The position numbers and the translations under genes were made by a program. Source: Paragordius varius (lineage: Eukaryota; Nematomorpha). From it: a DNA stretch of 64,000 nucleotides. This document shows positions 1-11,268 of this stretch, in pieces. The stretch covers positions 868,001 to 932,000 of the forward strand of contig OZ176056.1 in the NCBI GenBank assembly GCA_964247055.1, in the 5' to 3' direction. A model generated the notes under the pieces. That model saw nothing but the letters and a program-made list of their open reading frames with translations. It did not search any database and was not told the DNA's origin. The stretch's first letter is position 1; every line of letters begins with the position of its first letter.

Positions 1-210
1 CACACTTTTTTGAACCTTAATTTTAAGTTATTAAGTTACAATAAATAAAAATTGTTTTACTAATATACATATCAATTTCATACTTTTCTATTAAAAACAA
101 CGAATCAATTATAATCAAAATCAAGATTAAAAAGTATGGTTGTCTTTTAAAAAAAATATTTATTTTTATATTTTTAGGTTTTGTTCGTATTCTAATTGCA
201 ATTTTTACTG
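1..210. repeat. Family A Tc1-like MITE, right part (cut by the window edge)
   Basis: The right end reads GTATGGTTGTCTTTTAAAA, then TTTTGTTCGTAT and TTTTTACTG followed by TA. This matches the terminus of the family A copies at 17135, 33270 and 63554. The TA at 211-212 fits Tc1/mariner target duplication. It lies just upstream of a hyaluronidase acceptor. The left end is not resolved and may be outside the window. Confidence 0.6.
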
Positions 211-221
211 TATATTATCAG

Positions 222-3200
222 ATATGGGAACGATTTAAACCTTGGCAAATATGGCATCCGAAGTAATGTTAAAGAGTCCTGGAGAGGTCATTTAGTAAAT
301 TGCTTATACATAACACAATGTGGAATGTGGCCACGTATATTACAAGATAGAAAAAACGATCAAAATAAGCATCAACTAATCAATGGAGGAATCCCACAGT
401 TAGGAGACTTATCTGCGCATTTACAAACGCTTGAAAAGCATTTAAATCAACACATGCCAGACGCAAATTTTTCGGTATTTCAATCCCTTTTTACTTTGAA
501 AACCCAAACAACTCTTTTTTTATTCAAGAAAAAACTAAATATTTTTTGAAACAGCAGTATGACTAAGTATACATTGCTAGTTTTTTTTGTTAGATATTGC
601 CAGATAGTATATTCAGCAAAGAGCAAAATAGTATTGGCTTATATTTTTTTCACTGTTGTATAACATTAGTCAAAAATAATTTATTTGCTGTTGATATTTA
701 ACGAAAAACTAGCTATATAACTCACTTGAACTGTATAAAAGGACAACATTATAAAACATTCTTTTTACCAAAACAAATCTGTCTTTGTGTTTTTATAAAA
801 AACATTTAGTAATACAACTCATTTTTTGTAAAGAAATAGAAACTATTGCGTGAAATATAGTGTTTTATAAAAGAAATTGCATTATAATGTTGTTTTTGAA
901 TAAAAAAATGGCAAATCCGTGTATGTAATTAATTTTGAACATAATCACCTTGAATAATAATTATATTTAAAACATTTTATATTGGCTGCCCCAAGTCAGA
1001 TTTTAATGAAAAGGTATTTAAATTAAATTTATTCTAAAGAATGAAATATTCTTTTATATATCCAATATTCTAACATTTATTGTTAGTCAAAAATATTTTA
1101 ATTTTTTAGATATATTGAGATGATTTGGTCATATTATAAAGCGCATATATAAACAATTTATTTGATCCATATATTGACATTTATAGGGATTGGGTGTTTT
1201 AGATATGGAGGAATATGTCCCATGGTTCAATAATTTAAATTTCGGACCCTATATGAAGTATTGGGTAATATATGTAAAATTATAAATTTATTTTTTAAAT
1301 TAATTTGCTCCTTAACTAATTTATACTTGTAATGCATGATTTTTTAAAAAATTAAAATATTCTTTATATATTTATAGAACCTTTCGATTGAAACCATCAA
1401 AAATGAGTATCCAACAATTCAAGATCGTTATATAATTAAACAATATGCCGCGCGTGAATATGAAAAAAGTATAAAAACCTTCCTGACCCAAACTTTAGAT
1501 AGGGCAAAGGCAGCCCGAAAAAATGCTCACTGGGGATATTGGGGTTATCCTTTTTGTGCACGGTAATATTAGATGTTTATTTTAATTTTTGAATTTACGT
1601 GAACTTTTGTTAATGGCTTACGATGAAATCTATATATTTTTATTTATATTACTAAAGATAATGGAATATTTGCATTTTTGGTTTACTGATTCGTAATATT
1701 TTTATGATATTTCAAACTTTGTACAAAACAAAATTATTTAATACCGTTTCTTATTATTATATGATAATTTTTAAATTTTCATGATTAAAATGAAATAATT
1801 ATAATCTTCTAAAACTGTCATTTATTAAAAAGTGTTTCGTAAAATAATTTTTTTAATATTCTCATTATTTGGTAGAACGTTTATGGATCTCCAATGTGAA
1901 AACAAATTACAAAATCTTAACAATGCAATCTATTGGCTTTGGGCCGAATCAGCTGTTTTATATCCTTCCCTGTATTTAAATCGCCGGGCCATACCTGACA
2001 TAGAAAATAGGGGGATCTTTATGATTAAATGTTTATATTAAGTTAAAATGTGTATAATTTATACAGAATAGTATCTGCTTAACAAGATCATTTTAAATAG
2101 TTTTTTGCATGAAATAACATTTTATGCACTAGTTAACAGTTAAATTTTTTTCAAAAAATTATATAAATAACCTAGCTTGTCCTGATAGGTTAAGAATTTT
2201 GTTAATCCTTTTATAAAATGGAAATAATTAAAATTAGTCAAAGTTTTAAAGGAGGGATCATTTAAAGTACAGTAAAAATTAAAATTATACAGGCAAAGCA
2301 TAAACCAAATGTATTCTTTTAATACCGCTCTATTTTTTAAATTTGATTTATTTAATAAAAAAAATTTTTGAAATGCAGAATATGAAACGGAGATGTAAAT
2401 TGGTAACATAATCAATTTAAGTTATCCTTATGTTTTTAAGTTTTGTCTGTATAAGTATACTGTAATTTTTATCAAAATTAATCCAAATTACAGAAACATA
2501 AATTTTACACCGTTTTTAATTCCACATTTAGTTTTAATGGAGAGTCAACGTTTAAGGCGAATGGTTCAGAAACCAAATATGCCTATTTTCGGATACATGA
2601 GATATGTCTACGAAAAAGAACCGCTCTTTAGTTTTTTAAATGCACGCGATGTTGAAAATACCCTGGGCCAAGCAATAGATACTGGAACTAATGGAATAGT
2701 ATGATATTTAGAATTTGATAATTTTTTGATAATTTTATCTGTCTATATCAGAGGTGTCCACAAATAATTTTGTGGGCCGCGTTTTTAACTTAAAAAAACA
2801 GCGGGTGCTATATTTGTAGATCATTAATATTTCATTAGATTTCAAGCATAAACTTGTATAAATGTAAACACCTTGCCACTAGGATAGGTTTATTTAAACA
2901 AATTCATAAAAAAACATTAATTGATAAAGATTTTGTAAACATATTTTTGCATATTATGAATTTCTAAATTTTTTTGTGCCGCACATAGACGCGTGATCAA
3001 ATATGAGATAAAACGTTAATTTCGAATACAAATTAAATTTATATTAAAATTCTAAAATCTAAATTAATATTTGGTAAAATTTAACGAACTGTCTTTCCAC
3101 AGTATTCTGTAATTTATGTTCCGTTTGTAGATAATTTGGGGTGATTATAGTGATTTTGGACGCTGTGGGGAATTGGCCGACTATATTAACTCAACATTTG

Positions 3201-3739
3201 GTCCCATTGTACGAAAAATGAAACGCTACTCAAAATGTATGTATATAAATAAATTTATATATTTTAAAAGTTTTAATGTTAACACATGAAATTAAGTTGA
3301 AAATTTTAAAATCCTTGATTGTAATAAAATATGTTACACTGCAAATAATCAAGAATATTAGTTTCACTTTACATTAAAAATCTAAACTAAACTATACAGA
3401 CAAAATATAAAAAGTATGATAGCTTTTGTATTTTTGTTTTACGTTTTGTTCGTACATTAAATTTTTAGTGCATATTTTTTATCTTTTCTTTATAAATACC
3501 CTAATTAATTTTACACGACAATAGCATGCAATAAAAATCTGTGCAATAACCAGGGTCGCTGTGTCCACAAATTATTGAATGAAGGAATTAGGCATAATAC
3601 ACCAATACAACCATATAGATATGAGAAATTTTGGGAAAAGGATCCATTTTATGAAAATACTCAGGATTATTCATCCCTTTATGATTGTCAATGTGTTGAG
3701 GCGTGGCGTGGACCGTTTTGTGATACTTATGCATACTAA
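222..3739 (+). CDS. Hyaluronidase (GH56), 5'-partial, with C-terminal EGF-like module
   Basis: Seven exons fit with consistent phases: 222-474, 1187-1264, 1378-1562, 1876-2030, 2532-2698, 3131-3236 and 3525-3739, ending at TAA. The family hydrolyses hyaluronan and is usually secreted. Exon 1 has NGGIPQLGDLSAHL, matching the NGGVPQLGNLTKHL block of bee venom hyaluronidase. Exon 2 has GLGVLDMEEYVPWF, which keeps the catalytic Asp-x-Glu pair. Exon 3 has AHWGYWGYPFC, exon 4 has WLWAESAVLYPSLYL, and exons 5 to 6 have GTNGIIIWGDYSDFG. The last exon adds a Cys-rich segment (CNNQGRC, then DCQC and GPFC) that looks EGF-like. The start codon, signal peptide and first core residues lie upstream: exon 1 opens straight after a MITE end and an acceptor at 220-221. 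An AATAAA lies just after the stop. Family assignment is firm; whether it is a venom or tissue enzyme is unknown. Confidence 0.93.
2749..3000. mobile_element. hAT-like non-autonomous element remnant in hyaluronidase intron 5
   Basis: It starts CAGAGGTGTCCACAAAT with GGGCCGCG soon after. This is the same style of terminus (CAGRGGTGTCC, then GCGGCC) as the hAT-like copies at 4030 and 29647. The right end is degraded around GTGCCGCAC and I could not fix it. No coding capacity is visible. Confidence 0.4.
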
Positions 3740-4029
3740 TATCAAATAAATATGAGACAAATATATTTTTCTTATATATATATTCGTATGAGAGTATGGT
3801 TAAAGGAATGGGACTTGTTATCACCAGGCAAAATGCACATTTGAGATTGTTTATTGCAATTGGAATCGGAATGTTAAATATAAGTTAATAAATGTAAGTG
3901 TAGAAAAAATTATATTGGATTATATGAGTTACGTTATGATAGTTTTTATAAGGGATGTTTAACAAGCTTTTTTCGGAACGCCAAAGTTCGCTGAAAAATG
4001 TTAAAAATATTGAATACGATTATTAAGAA

Positions 4030-4294
4030 CAGGGGTGGCCAACATGCGGCTCGAAATATTGGAATCCATAATTGCATAAACATGCTTATGAAATCCTAGT
4101 GCAATCACTAATTTATAGACAATTTGTGTCTATCCAAATAGCAAGAACTAGAAAAAAATTTTTACATTCAATTTACATTTGGCTATGTTAATACCTAATA
4201 ATTAATTTATTTGGCCCATATATATTCCAGATGGACCCACTAAAATTTTTGATATAAAAATGGGGCTTGCGAAGCCATGTATTTGAGACCCCTG
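4030..4294. mobile_element. hAT-like MITE
   Basis: Termini are CAGGGGTGGCCAACATGCGG and GAGACCCCTG, the typical ends of short hAT derivatives. The flanking octamers ATTAAGAA and ATTTAAAA match at 6 of 8 positions, so an 8-bp target duplication is plausible but decayed. There is no open reading frame. Confidence 0.65.
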
Positions 4295-4426
4295 ATTTAA
4301 AAGACATATCATCCATTCGGCCCAAATTAAAATAACCAAACAAAGCAGCCGCACCCTAGTTTATGTATCCTAGTTTTTACACACAAAAAAGAATGGTTCA
4401 ATATTTTTATAAAAGAGCATTTAAAC

Positions 4427-4658
4427 ATACCATTTATGGTTTAAATTCAGACCCTTGAACACTTCAAATTTAGCCTAAAAAATAATCATGTGTTTTCGAA
4501 ATAATATAACTCATTCTTAAAATATATCTTTATGGCATAGTTATTTTAAAAAACACATAATATATATTAGGGTGAATTTGAATTGTTCAAAGATGAATTT
4601 GAATTGTTTATGGATGAATTTGAATTGTTTAAGGGTGAATTTGAAATGTAAATGGTAT
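4427..4658. repeat. Family B element (inverted 21-bp unit arms)
   Basis: It begins ATACCATTTATGG and ends GTAAATGGTAT. The right arm has four direct copies of a unit like GGTGAATTTGAATTGTTTAAG. The left arm carries the inverted form once or twice. The core holds GTGTTTTCGAAATAATATAA and TTATGGCATAGTTATT, which recur in other family B copies. Confidence 0.75.
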
Positions 4659-5623
4659 ATCTTGGAACATAAAAAATATTTTTGAAAATGTTGTTTTACC
4701 GTTTATGCAAAAAATTTTAATCTAGATTATTTGATATGCCATATTTTAAATAAATTAGTTAACGGTATATATAAAACATGAGTTAATAATCTTTTTAATA
4801 GTTTAACCTAAGAGCAATGAGAACTTTAAAAAAAATTTTATTCATCTTCAGGATAATATCACCATGCATTTTATTTCAGGATTATATTTAATTTAAAATA
4901 ATAAAAACATTAACTAAAAATGTTGAAAAAATTGAGGAAAATACTTTGGAACACTTTATCAAATTTAAATGATTTAAAGATAAAGCCTAAAATCTATGCG
5001 CTCGCCAAAGTTAGAAAGAACACTTTTATCAAATGGTTAATGAAATAGCAATATTGTCAAAATGTCTAATCTAAAATTTTCTCAATTAGCTGATTTGAAT
5101 CCAAATTTATATTTATACTTTAAAATAAATTAGGGAATTCTTCATTATTTTTCCATCTTTTCAAGAAGATAACATTTTGGAAGAGTTTGCTAAACTTTAT
5201 CACCTAAATAAACTATCAATCTATATTTTCAATATACCTATTTATACCTCGATTTAAATTAGGCTATCTACATACCCCAATATAAAAATTTATTTAATAA
5301 TATTTAATATTACTAATATTAAGGTAAAACCCCAAAATAAAAATTTATGAATCTGACATGCGTGGGAAAAATTTAAAAATAATCAATATAAACCTCTTTT
5401 CTTTCAATGTTAGAGTGATTTTAATGAAAAATAACATGAATTTTGGGCTTAGAATAAAATAAACACGATATATTGCGAAAATGTTATAAAAACGCCGATT
5501 GTTTGATATAAAATTTTCTTTCTAAACGAAATTTTATATAGATATTTTGATATATATATATATATTATCAGGATATAAGCATAATTTCATCTTTAAAAAT
5601 ATTAACTTAAATTCAGTTCCCTT

Positions 5624-6890
5624 ATGTTATCTTCGGGGCTGACGCAACATCCTCTCCAGGCTAAAATCGAACAATGACTGTAAATATTTAATGACCCCGA
5701 TCTTTAAAACTTACCGAAAAAACTTTAATAACTGTGGCCAACTGAACTCTTGAAGCTTAGCTGATGAACGCGATTACGATTATACCCAAACCTCGATCAC
5801 TTTTAAGCTCTTGACAACTAGGAAACGCACCAGAGTTACTAATCCTATCCCGTTGCAAACCAACGCAAAACTTCCCTGCTATATGACGATGACATTGGAA
5901 CCGCTGATATTTGAGGGCTGATTATCAATATTCAACTTTTATTTGAACCGGATACTTTGCTCCAGATTGAATGGTACTATTGCGAAGTTGGTATTATTTT
6001 CAGGTTAATACTCACTGCTGGATAAGGTATAAATTTTATTTTACAACGCTCTGTTAATGTCAGTTAGTATTGATGTAATTAAGGTATAAATTTTTATTTT
6101 ACAACGCTCTATTAAAGTCAGTTAGTTCTGATGTAATATTTACAACAAAATCTGTTAATGGTAAACACCTATACAGTTAGTTAAGAATATAGACTGCTTC
6201 CCACAGATATCCCACGAACAAAATGTACCACTGAATGTATAAAGCATGCAAGACGCGACTCTGAGTAGACTATTAGCCAATTATTGTGGAATGACGTCCT
6301 GGGAAGCAATGTTGGAGCCGCTGATATTTGAGTTGGTCGGAGTTGAGACTTAGCTCAGAGAAAGGTCAAAGACCACTTATCCCGGGTTAGGTCCCAGTTG
6401 AAAGTACAACTGAAAGATGGTCGCACGAAGGGGTAACGTTGACGCTTGTAATGTCTAATATCTCCAAAATTGGTTTACCTTAAGGCCACACTCATTTAGA
6501 AGCAAAAGAAGACCCCCTTCCACACCAAAGATAAAAGCTTAAAATTAACTCTACATTTGACCCGACATAGACCTTTGACTTACTTTCTGGAGTAATCAAA
6601 TCCTGTTTGTACGGTTATTTAAACTCAAATATTGCTTTTACCTGCTTAACAAGGCGAAATTAACATTTCTTTTAAAATATATATATAGCTTATTAACTAT
6701 ACTAACTCCCATTAACACAACTAACATGAAAGCTATTATTTATGTATTTAGATACTAACGGAAAACCCAACCTCCAATGTGTTCCCCGCTCTGAAGCTTA
6801 ATGCATTACGGATGGGTATGGATTGCCTTGACGGCAGGTGGTCGACGATCTTCTGACGCTACACCCTTTACTTGTTTATGTTATCTTCGT
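5624..6890. other. GC-richer non-coding island, possible fossil element
   Basis: Base composition changes abruptly from the AT-rich surroundings. There are internal direct repeats: a module of about 60 bp near 6025 is repeated near 6083, and GCTGATATTTGAG occurs near 5902 and 6318. TGTTATCTTCG occurs at both edges (about 5624 and 6879). No protein motif is recognised. A very old, broken LTR-type or other inserted element, lying inside degraded family E sequence, would fit. The family is unassigned. Confidence 0.3.
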
Positions 6891-7124
6891 GCAAGCTCTT
6901 GCCGTGGTTTCAAATACCATATTTTTTAATATTATTTAAAAGACCTAAGATATTTTTTACAATTTAATCTGAATCGAAGGACTGAAGATGTGTTGAATCA
7001 TTATAAAGAGATGTCATATTGTACATGAATGCAATTTTAAGCTAAATTAACAGTTGGCGCACATTTTATCATGTGAGATAACTAGAAAAATTTTCATAGT
7101 TCTTTTTTGGCCTATTTTCTAACA

Positions 7125-9752
7125 ATGGATATTGATCAATTAAAGATTATATTAATATTTGCCTTATTTATAGTAACACTTATATTTGTCCTACTCCCTT
7201 ACAAATTTTTATCTTTTGCTCAATCCTACCAAAACAATGTTCAACGGAAACTTTATGAAAATATATTTTCTTTTCTTAATTGCTTTGCGGCTGGGGTTTT
7301 TTTGGCCACTTGCTTTTTGGATCTCTTGCCAGATGTCAGGGTGGAAATGAAAAAAGCTTTTGATCTTTATGAAATTAATTTAGGAAGACGGGATGGAGAT
7401 TCAGAAGGATTTCCAATTACTGAATTCGTGGTCATATTTGGATTATTTATTATATTAACTATTGAACAAATAGCACTTTCATTGAAAGAAAAATGGTTTA
7501 GAGATTCTAAATTACAATCTTTACAATCACAATATAAACATAACCTGACACAATGTTTGGAATGTCCTAATTCATCACCAAATAAGCCAATTCAGGATGA
7601 TCAAATTAACGAACGAACTAATCTTTTATCTGATACTATGGATAAAAATAACGCCCGTTTGATAAACGGAAAAGTAACTTTACCTCAGATAACAGCAACC
7701 AATTATGGGAGCACTAATGCAGTAAATGAATCTCCTGTTTCATTATCGTCATCTATAAATTTTGATGAATCAAGTACTTCTCTCCTTCATAGGATATGTG
7801 ATGCCCCAGACTATCAAACTCCATCTTCCTTTTATGAAAGGCTTGATCAAATTGCAGAAGAAATAGAAAATCCGGAACATAGTCCCCAAGATTTCACAAA
7901 AGATTCCCCAGAAAATAGCAAAAACCATCACCAGCCTTTATTAATTGAATATGATGCGTCTCCCAATAATAATGATATGCGGAACGTCTCACCACCTAAT
8001 TTTTCGAAATCGTCTGGTGTTCGAAAAAGTTAGATTTTATAAATTTATACAAAAAATGATAGTTTCTAAATTGTGGATTTTTTTATAATATTTAGATTGT
8101 TCGCTAAAAAACGGTCCAGGTTCTAGAGTTAGCTTTGCTCCTCAATCATATGACACAGAAAAATCAGGAATACTCATCCTTAATAATCAAAATTTAGAGT
8201 ATTTTTACCCTACATTTTTATAAAATATAAACATTAATAAGAATTAATGCTATAATTTTGTTAATAGTAGAATCAACACATAAAGATAAATATCTATATA
8301 AATTAATTTTTTCTTAAATTAATTTAGCCCCAAAAATGACACGAAAGTTAGTTTAAATGCTAAAACGCATAGTCATCACCATAGCCATCACGATCCAGTA
8401 CGTCATTTAGAGAATAATGAAGAATCCGGACATCCTTCTTTTCGATTATACATGTTGGTTCTATCTCTAGCCATACATTCCCTTTTTGAAGGTTTATTTT
8501 TTCCCCTATATAATCAAAATTTTATATAATTGTGTACGTTTGTATGGATTCTAATTTTGATAATTTTAATCATCCCTTTCGATCTATATTTTTCATTCAT
8601 TAAAATTTAGATATTTTTAATCTAATCTTGAATAAATTTTATGGTTTATTTTATAACATTAAATTTTTCTATATATTTGTATAAATTCAAAAATTAATAT
8701 ATTTTATTTCTATACTTACAAGACAGATTATCGATTCTAATCTATTTTAAATCGTTTGCGGAGAAGTTATAATTTTTTTCTATTAGGTATGGCAATTGCA
8801 CTTCAACCAACGGCAAAAGCTATTTTAGCCCTATTTGGGGCACTTTCATTTCACAAGGTTACGGTTGCATTTAGCCTTGGACTTAATCTCATACAATGTC
8901 GACCTCATATGCATTTCTGGCCTCATATTTTGAGCTGTGCCCTAATTTTTTCGGCCATGTCACCCCTGGGAATCAGTCTTACCTTTTTACTTGACAAATT
9001 TGGACAACCGAATGATGGCGACTTGCATTTGTATTATGTTTCACAAAGCCAAAAATTGTTCAATAAAACTCCACAAATGATGCCAACAAATGATCTCACA
9101 TTGCTACATGGTGAGATATATATTTGCTAATATATATAATTATAAAACCAAGGGTGATAAAACTAGTTTTTTGATTAGTTTAATCAATTAAGTTTTTATT
9201 AACCCAATTAAGTCAAATATCAATTTGTAAATTTTTAACCTTGACTATTTTTATATTTATACTTTTAAAGATTTGGATTTATCCCAAATATAAATAATGT
9301 GTTTTTGGGCCATACTAACTCATATTTAAAATGATTTTTCATTTTAAGTTGAAAAAAATTTTGATTTGAGTTTCAACTATCTATTATTTATAGCATCTAT
9401 CTCAAATACTCATCATAATACTAACAAGACAACAACAGTAGGATTATCATTTTTCATAGGAGACAATCAAAAACGTGTCGCCGCATTTCAAACAACTCCC
9501 AATAACAAAAATTTTTATGTTAATAATGATTCAACCACAAATCCGAATCCTAAAAAATCTTGGATAGTATTATTTAGTGCTTTGTTACAAGCTATTGCGT
9601 GTGGAACATTTATCTATATAACCTTTTTTGAACTCCTGCCCCATGAAATGAATAATGGACGCAATAGAATGCTTAAAGTTGTTTTCCTTATCGTTGGATT
9701 TGCGTTTGTCACAGCTTTTATCATATACTCTTCGTATTATAGTACCAGCTAA
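7125..9752 (+). CDS. ZIP-family (SLC39) zinc transporter
   Basis: Exons are 7125-8028, 8096-8198, 8328-8491, 8787-9110 and 9394-9752, giving 617 residues. ZIP proteins move zinc into the cytosol across the plasma or organelle membrane. Start ATG 7125 opens directly into TM1 (IILIFALFIVTLIFVLLPY). TM2 contains NCFAAGVFLATCFLDLLPD and TM3 VVIFGLFIILTIEQ. A long Ser/Asn/Pro-rich cytosolic loop of about 250 residues follows and includes HSHHHSHH, a typical ZIP metal-binding loop signature. TM4 carries LAIHSLFEGMAIALQ, joined exactly across intron 3, and TM5 carries ALSFHKVTVAFSLGL with the conserved His-Lys. The C-terminus (QAIACGTFIYITFFELLPHE) matches the ZIP1/2/3 subfamily. The loop makes it about twice the length of vertebrate ZIP1. 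Metal specificity is inferred from the family. Confidence 0.93.
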
Positions 9753-9775
9753 CTTATTAGGGTTATTTTGTACTA

Positions 9776-10018
9776 AGGTAAAAATTAAATTATACGGACA
9801 AAATGTAAGGAAAAACTAAAAGACAAATATTTTTTTTGTAAATAAAGGACAACCATACTTTTACCTTTAATTTTTCTGTGAATTGTATGTTGTATCAATT
9901 TACATATCTCTAGGTACTTTGCAATTAAAACAATGAGATATGTCTAAAAATGAACAGCGGTTATATGAAATAAAATATTTTTTCTTAATGTTTCCACATT
10001 CTGTCTGTATAATTTAGA
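9776..10018. repeat. Degraded family A MITE
   Basis: GGTAAAAATTAAATTATACG and GGACAAAATG at the left, and CTGTCTGTATAATTTAG at the right, match the inverted termini of family A. ACAACCATACTTTTA lies where the family has it. It begins right after the ZIP stop codon and could contribute to that gene's 3' UTR. Confidence 0.55.
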
Positions 10019-10258
10019 TAGTTACGTTATAAATGTAAACCAAATTCTGATTAAATTTTTGAAAAAATGTTTGAAAACGTCAGTTTCTTGGAAATTTTTT
10101 AGGCAGAAAAGATTGATTTTCGACAAAGTTATGGTATTAATATATTAAATTATAAACATTATATGCAAAGAAAATTATTAATCTTTAAATTTTTAACACC
10201 ACACGCTAAATTTTTATGGATTTATATATTATCAAATATTTATTTAAGATACAAAATG

Positions 10259-10285
10259 TGATATATATATATATATATATATATA
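10259..10285. repeat. (TA)n microsatellite
   Basis: An uninterrupted run of about 13 TA dinucleotides between the ZIP gene and the mariner relic. Confidence 0.9.
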
Positions 10286-10479
10286 ACACCTATATTTGCA
10301 TCACCAACATCTCATTATATATTAATTGTAAATATTAATTTAAATAAATTTTAATATTTATTATAACGTTTGAACAATATTATTTTATTTTTATGATGTC
10401 GGTCCATATCTTTGTATCTAATTCCTAATAGTCTCATAATTTACCGTTTTTTTCGGTAAAACTATTTTATAAAAGAATC

Positions 10480-10800
10480 AACATATTTTTCATCGACTTT
10501 ATCACATTTCGCCCATCTCTCTGGTATCTGAATGCCATTCCAGAAAAACTGAATCTCTTTTGTGGCAAACCATTGTAAAGCCATTTTTTAAAGGTATTCG
10601 AAATGATTGAGGTACTGCTCTGCGAGCGTGTTCCTTATAATTCGAAGATGTTTTCCTGTTGCTCCTAGACGTCTATTTTATTGATATATTAAATGCTGCT
10701 GCCAATCACCGTTGTATAGAGTCATTACCAAACTCCTTTACTAGAACTTCAAAGTTGTTCGATTTACCGGAGCGCACACTTTCTTTCTCATTTAAATCAC
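10480..10800 (-). pseudogene. Internally deleted mariner-type transposase relic
   Basis: Read on the minus strand, one part resembles the mariner N-terminal helix-turn-helix: SGKSNNFEVLVKEFGND followed by a stop and LAAAFNIS, compared with the usual RELAxALNVS. About 200 bp further on it passes to the extreme C-terminus, FFWNGIQIPERWAKCD, which matches the mariner FxxGIxxLPERWxKC ending. The whole catalytic core between them is missing, and stops and frame changes interrupt the rest. It is an old, dead DNA-transposon copy. No ends or TA duplication were resolved. Confidence 0.6.
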
Positions 10801-11268
10801 AACTTTTTAATCAAAATCATTTTTTATTCTTTATATCCATATCTAGCACCAAAACTTTCAACAGTCTTTACTTTAAAGGAGAAAAGACTGAATTATAAAA
10901 TGGAATTTTTGCTTAGATGAATAAAATGGCGTCCGTCAGTGTCAAATAAATCGTCTGCGTTTGCTTACTTAACTTATGAATACATACCTGGTAGGTTATA
11001 CAACACATAATTTCAACACATTATCAATTAATTAAATTTATTAATTTACTAATTAATAAATGGTATAAAAATAGGAAAATAAGTCTACAATAACTCTAAT
11101 GGAATTTGAAAAAAAATGTGTGATATTGCAAATAAATAAAGTGCACTAGAAACATAAATGATTCTATAAATTATATTATACTACTAACTATAAATTAAAT
11201 TTATCACAATGGTGAGATTAAAATAATCTTTATAAAATAAATTAACAGAAAATTGTTAATGAAAATAA

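Larger units (their letters stand above)
3740..7124. other. Intergenic gap, hyaluronidase to ZIP transporter
   Basis: No gene is recognised on either strand. The stretch holds a hAT-like MITE (4030-4294), a family B element (4427-4658), what look like degraded family E sequences around 5245-5620 and 6950-7010, and between these a GC-richer island described separately. Confidence 0.6.
9753..11268. other. Intergenic gap, ZIP to inositol phosphate synthase (convergent genes)
   Basis: Both flanking genes end here. The gap holds the degraded family A element, the TA microsatellite and the mariner relic. Otherwise I see only AT-rich sequence. Confidence 0.6.

Noticed and set aside
5624-6890. Confident LTR retrotransposon call
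   Set aside because: Edge similarity is limited to about 11 bp and no protein domain is recognised, so it is kept only as an unclassified island.
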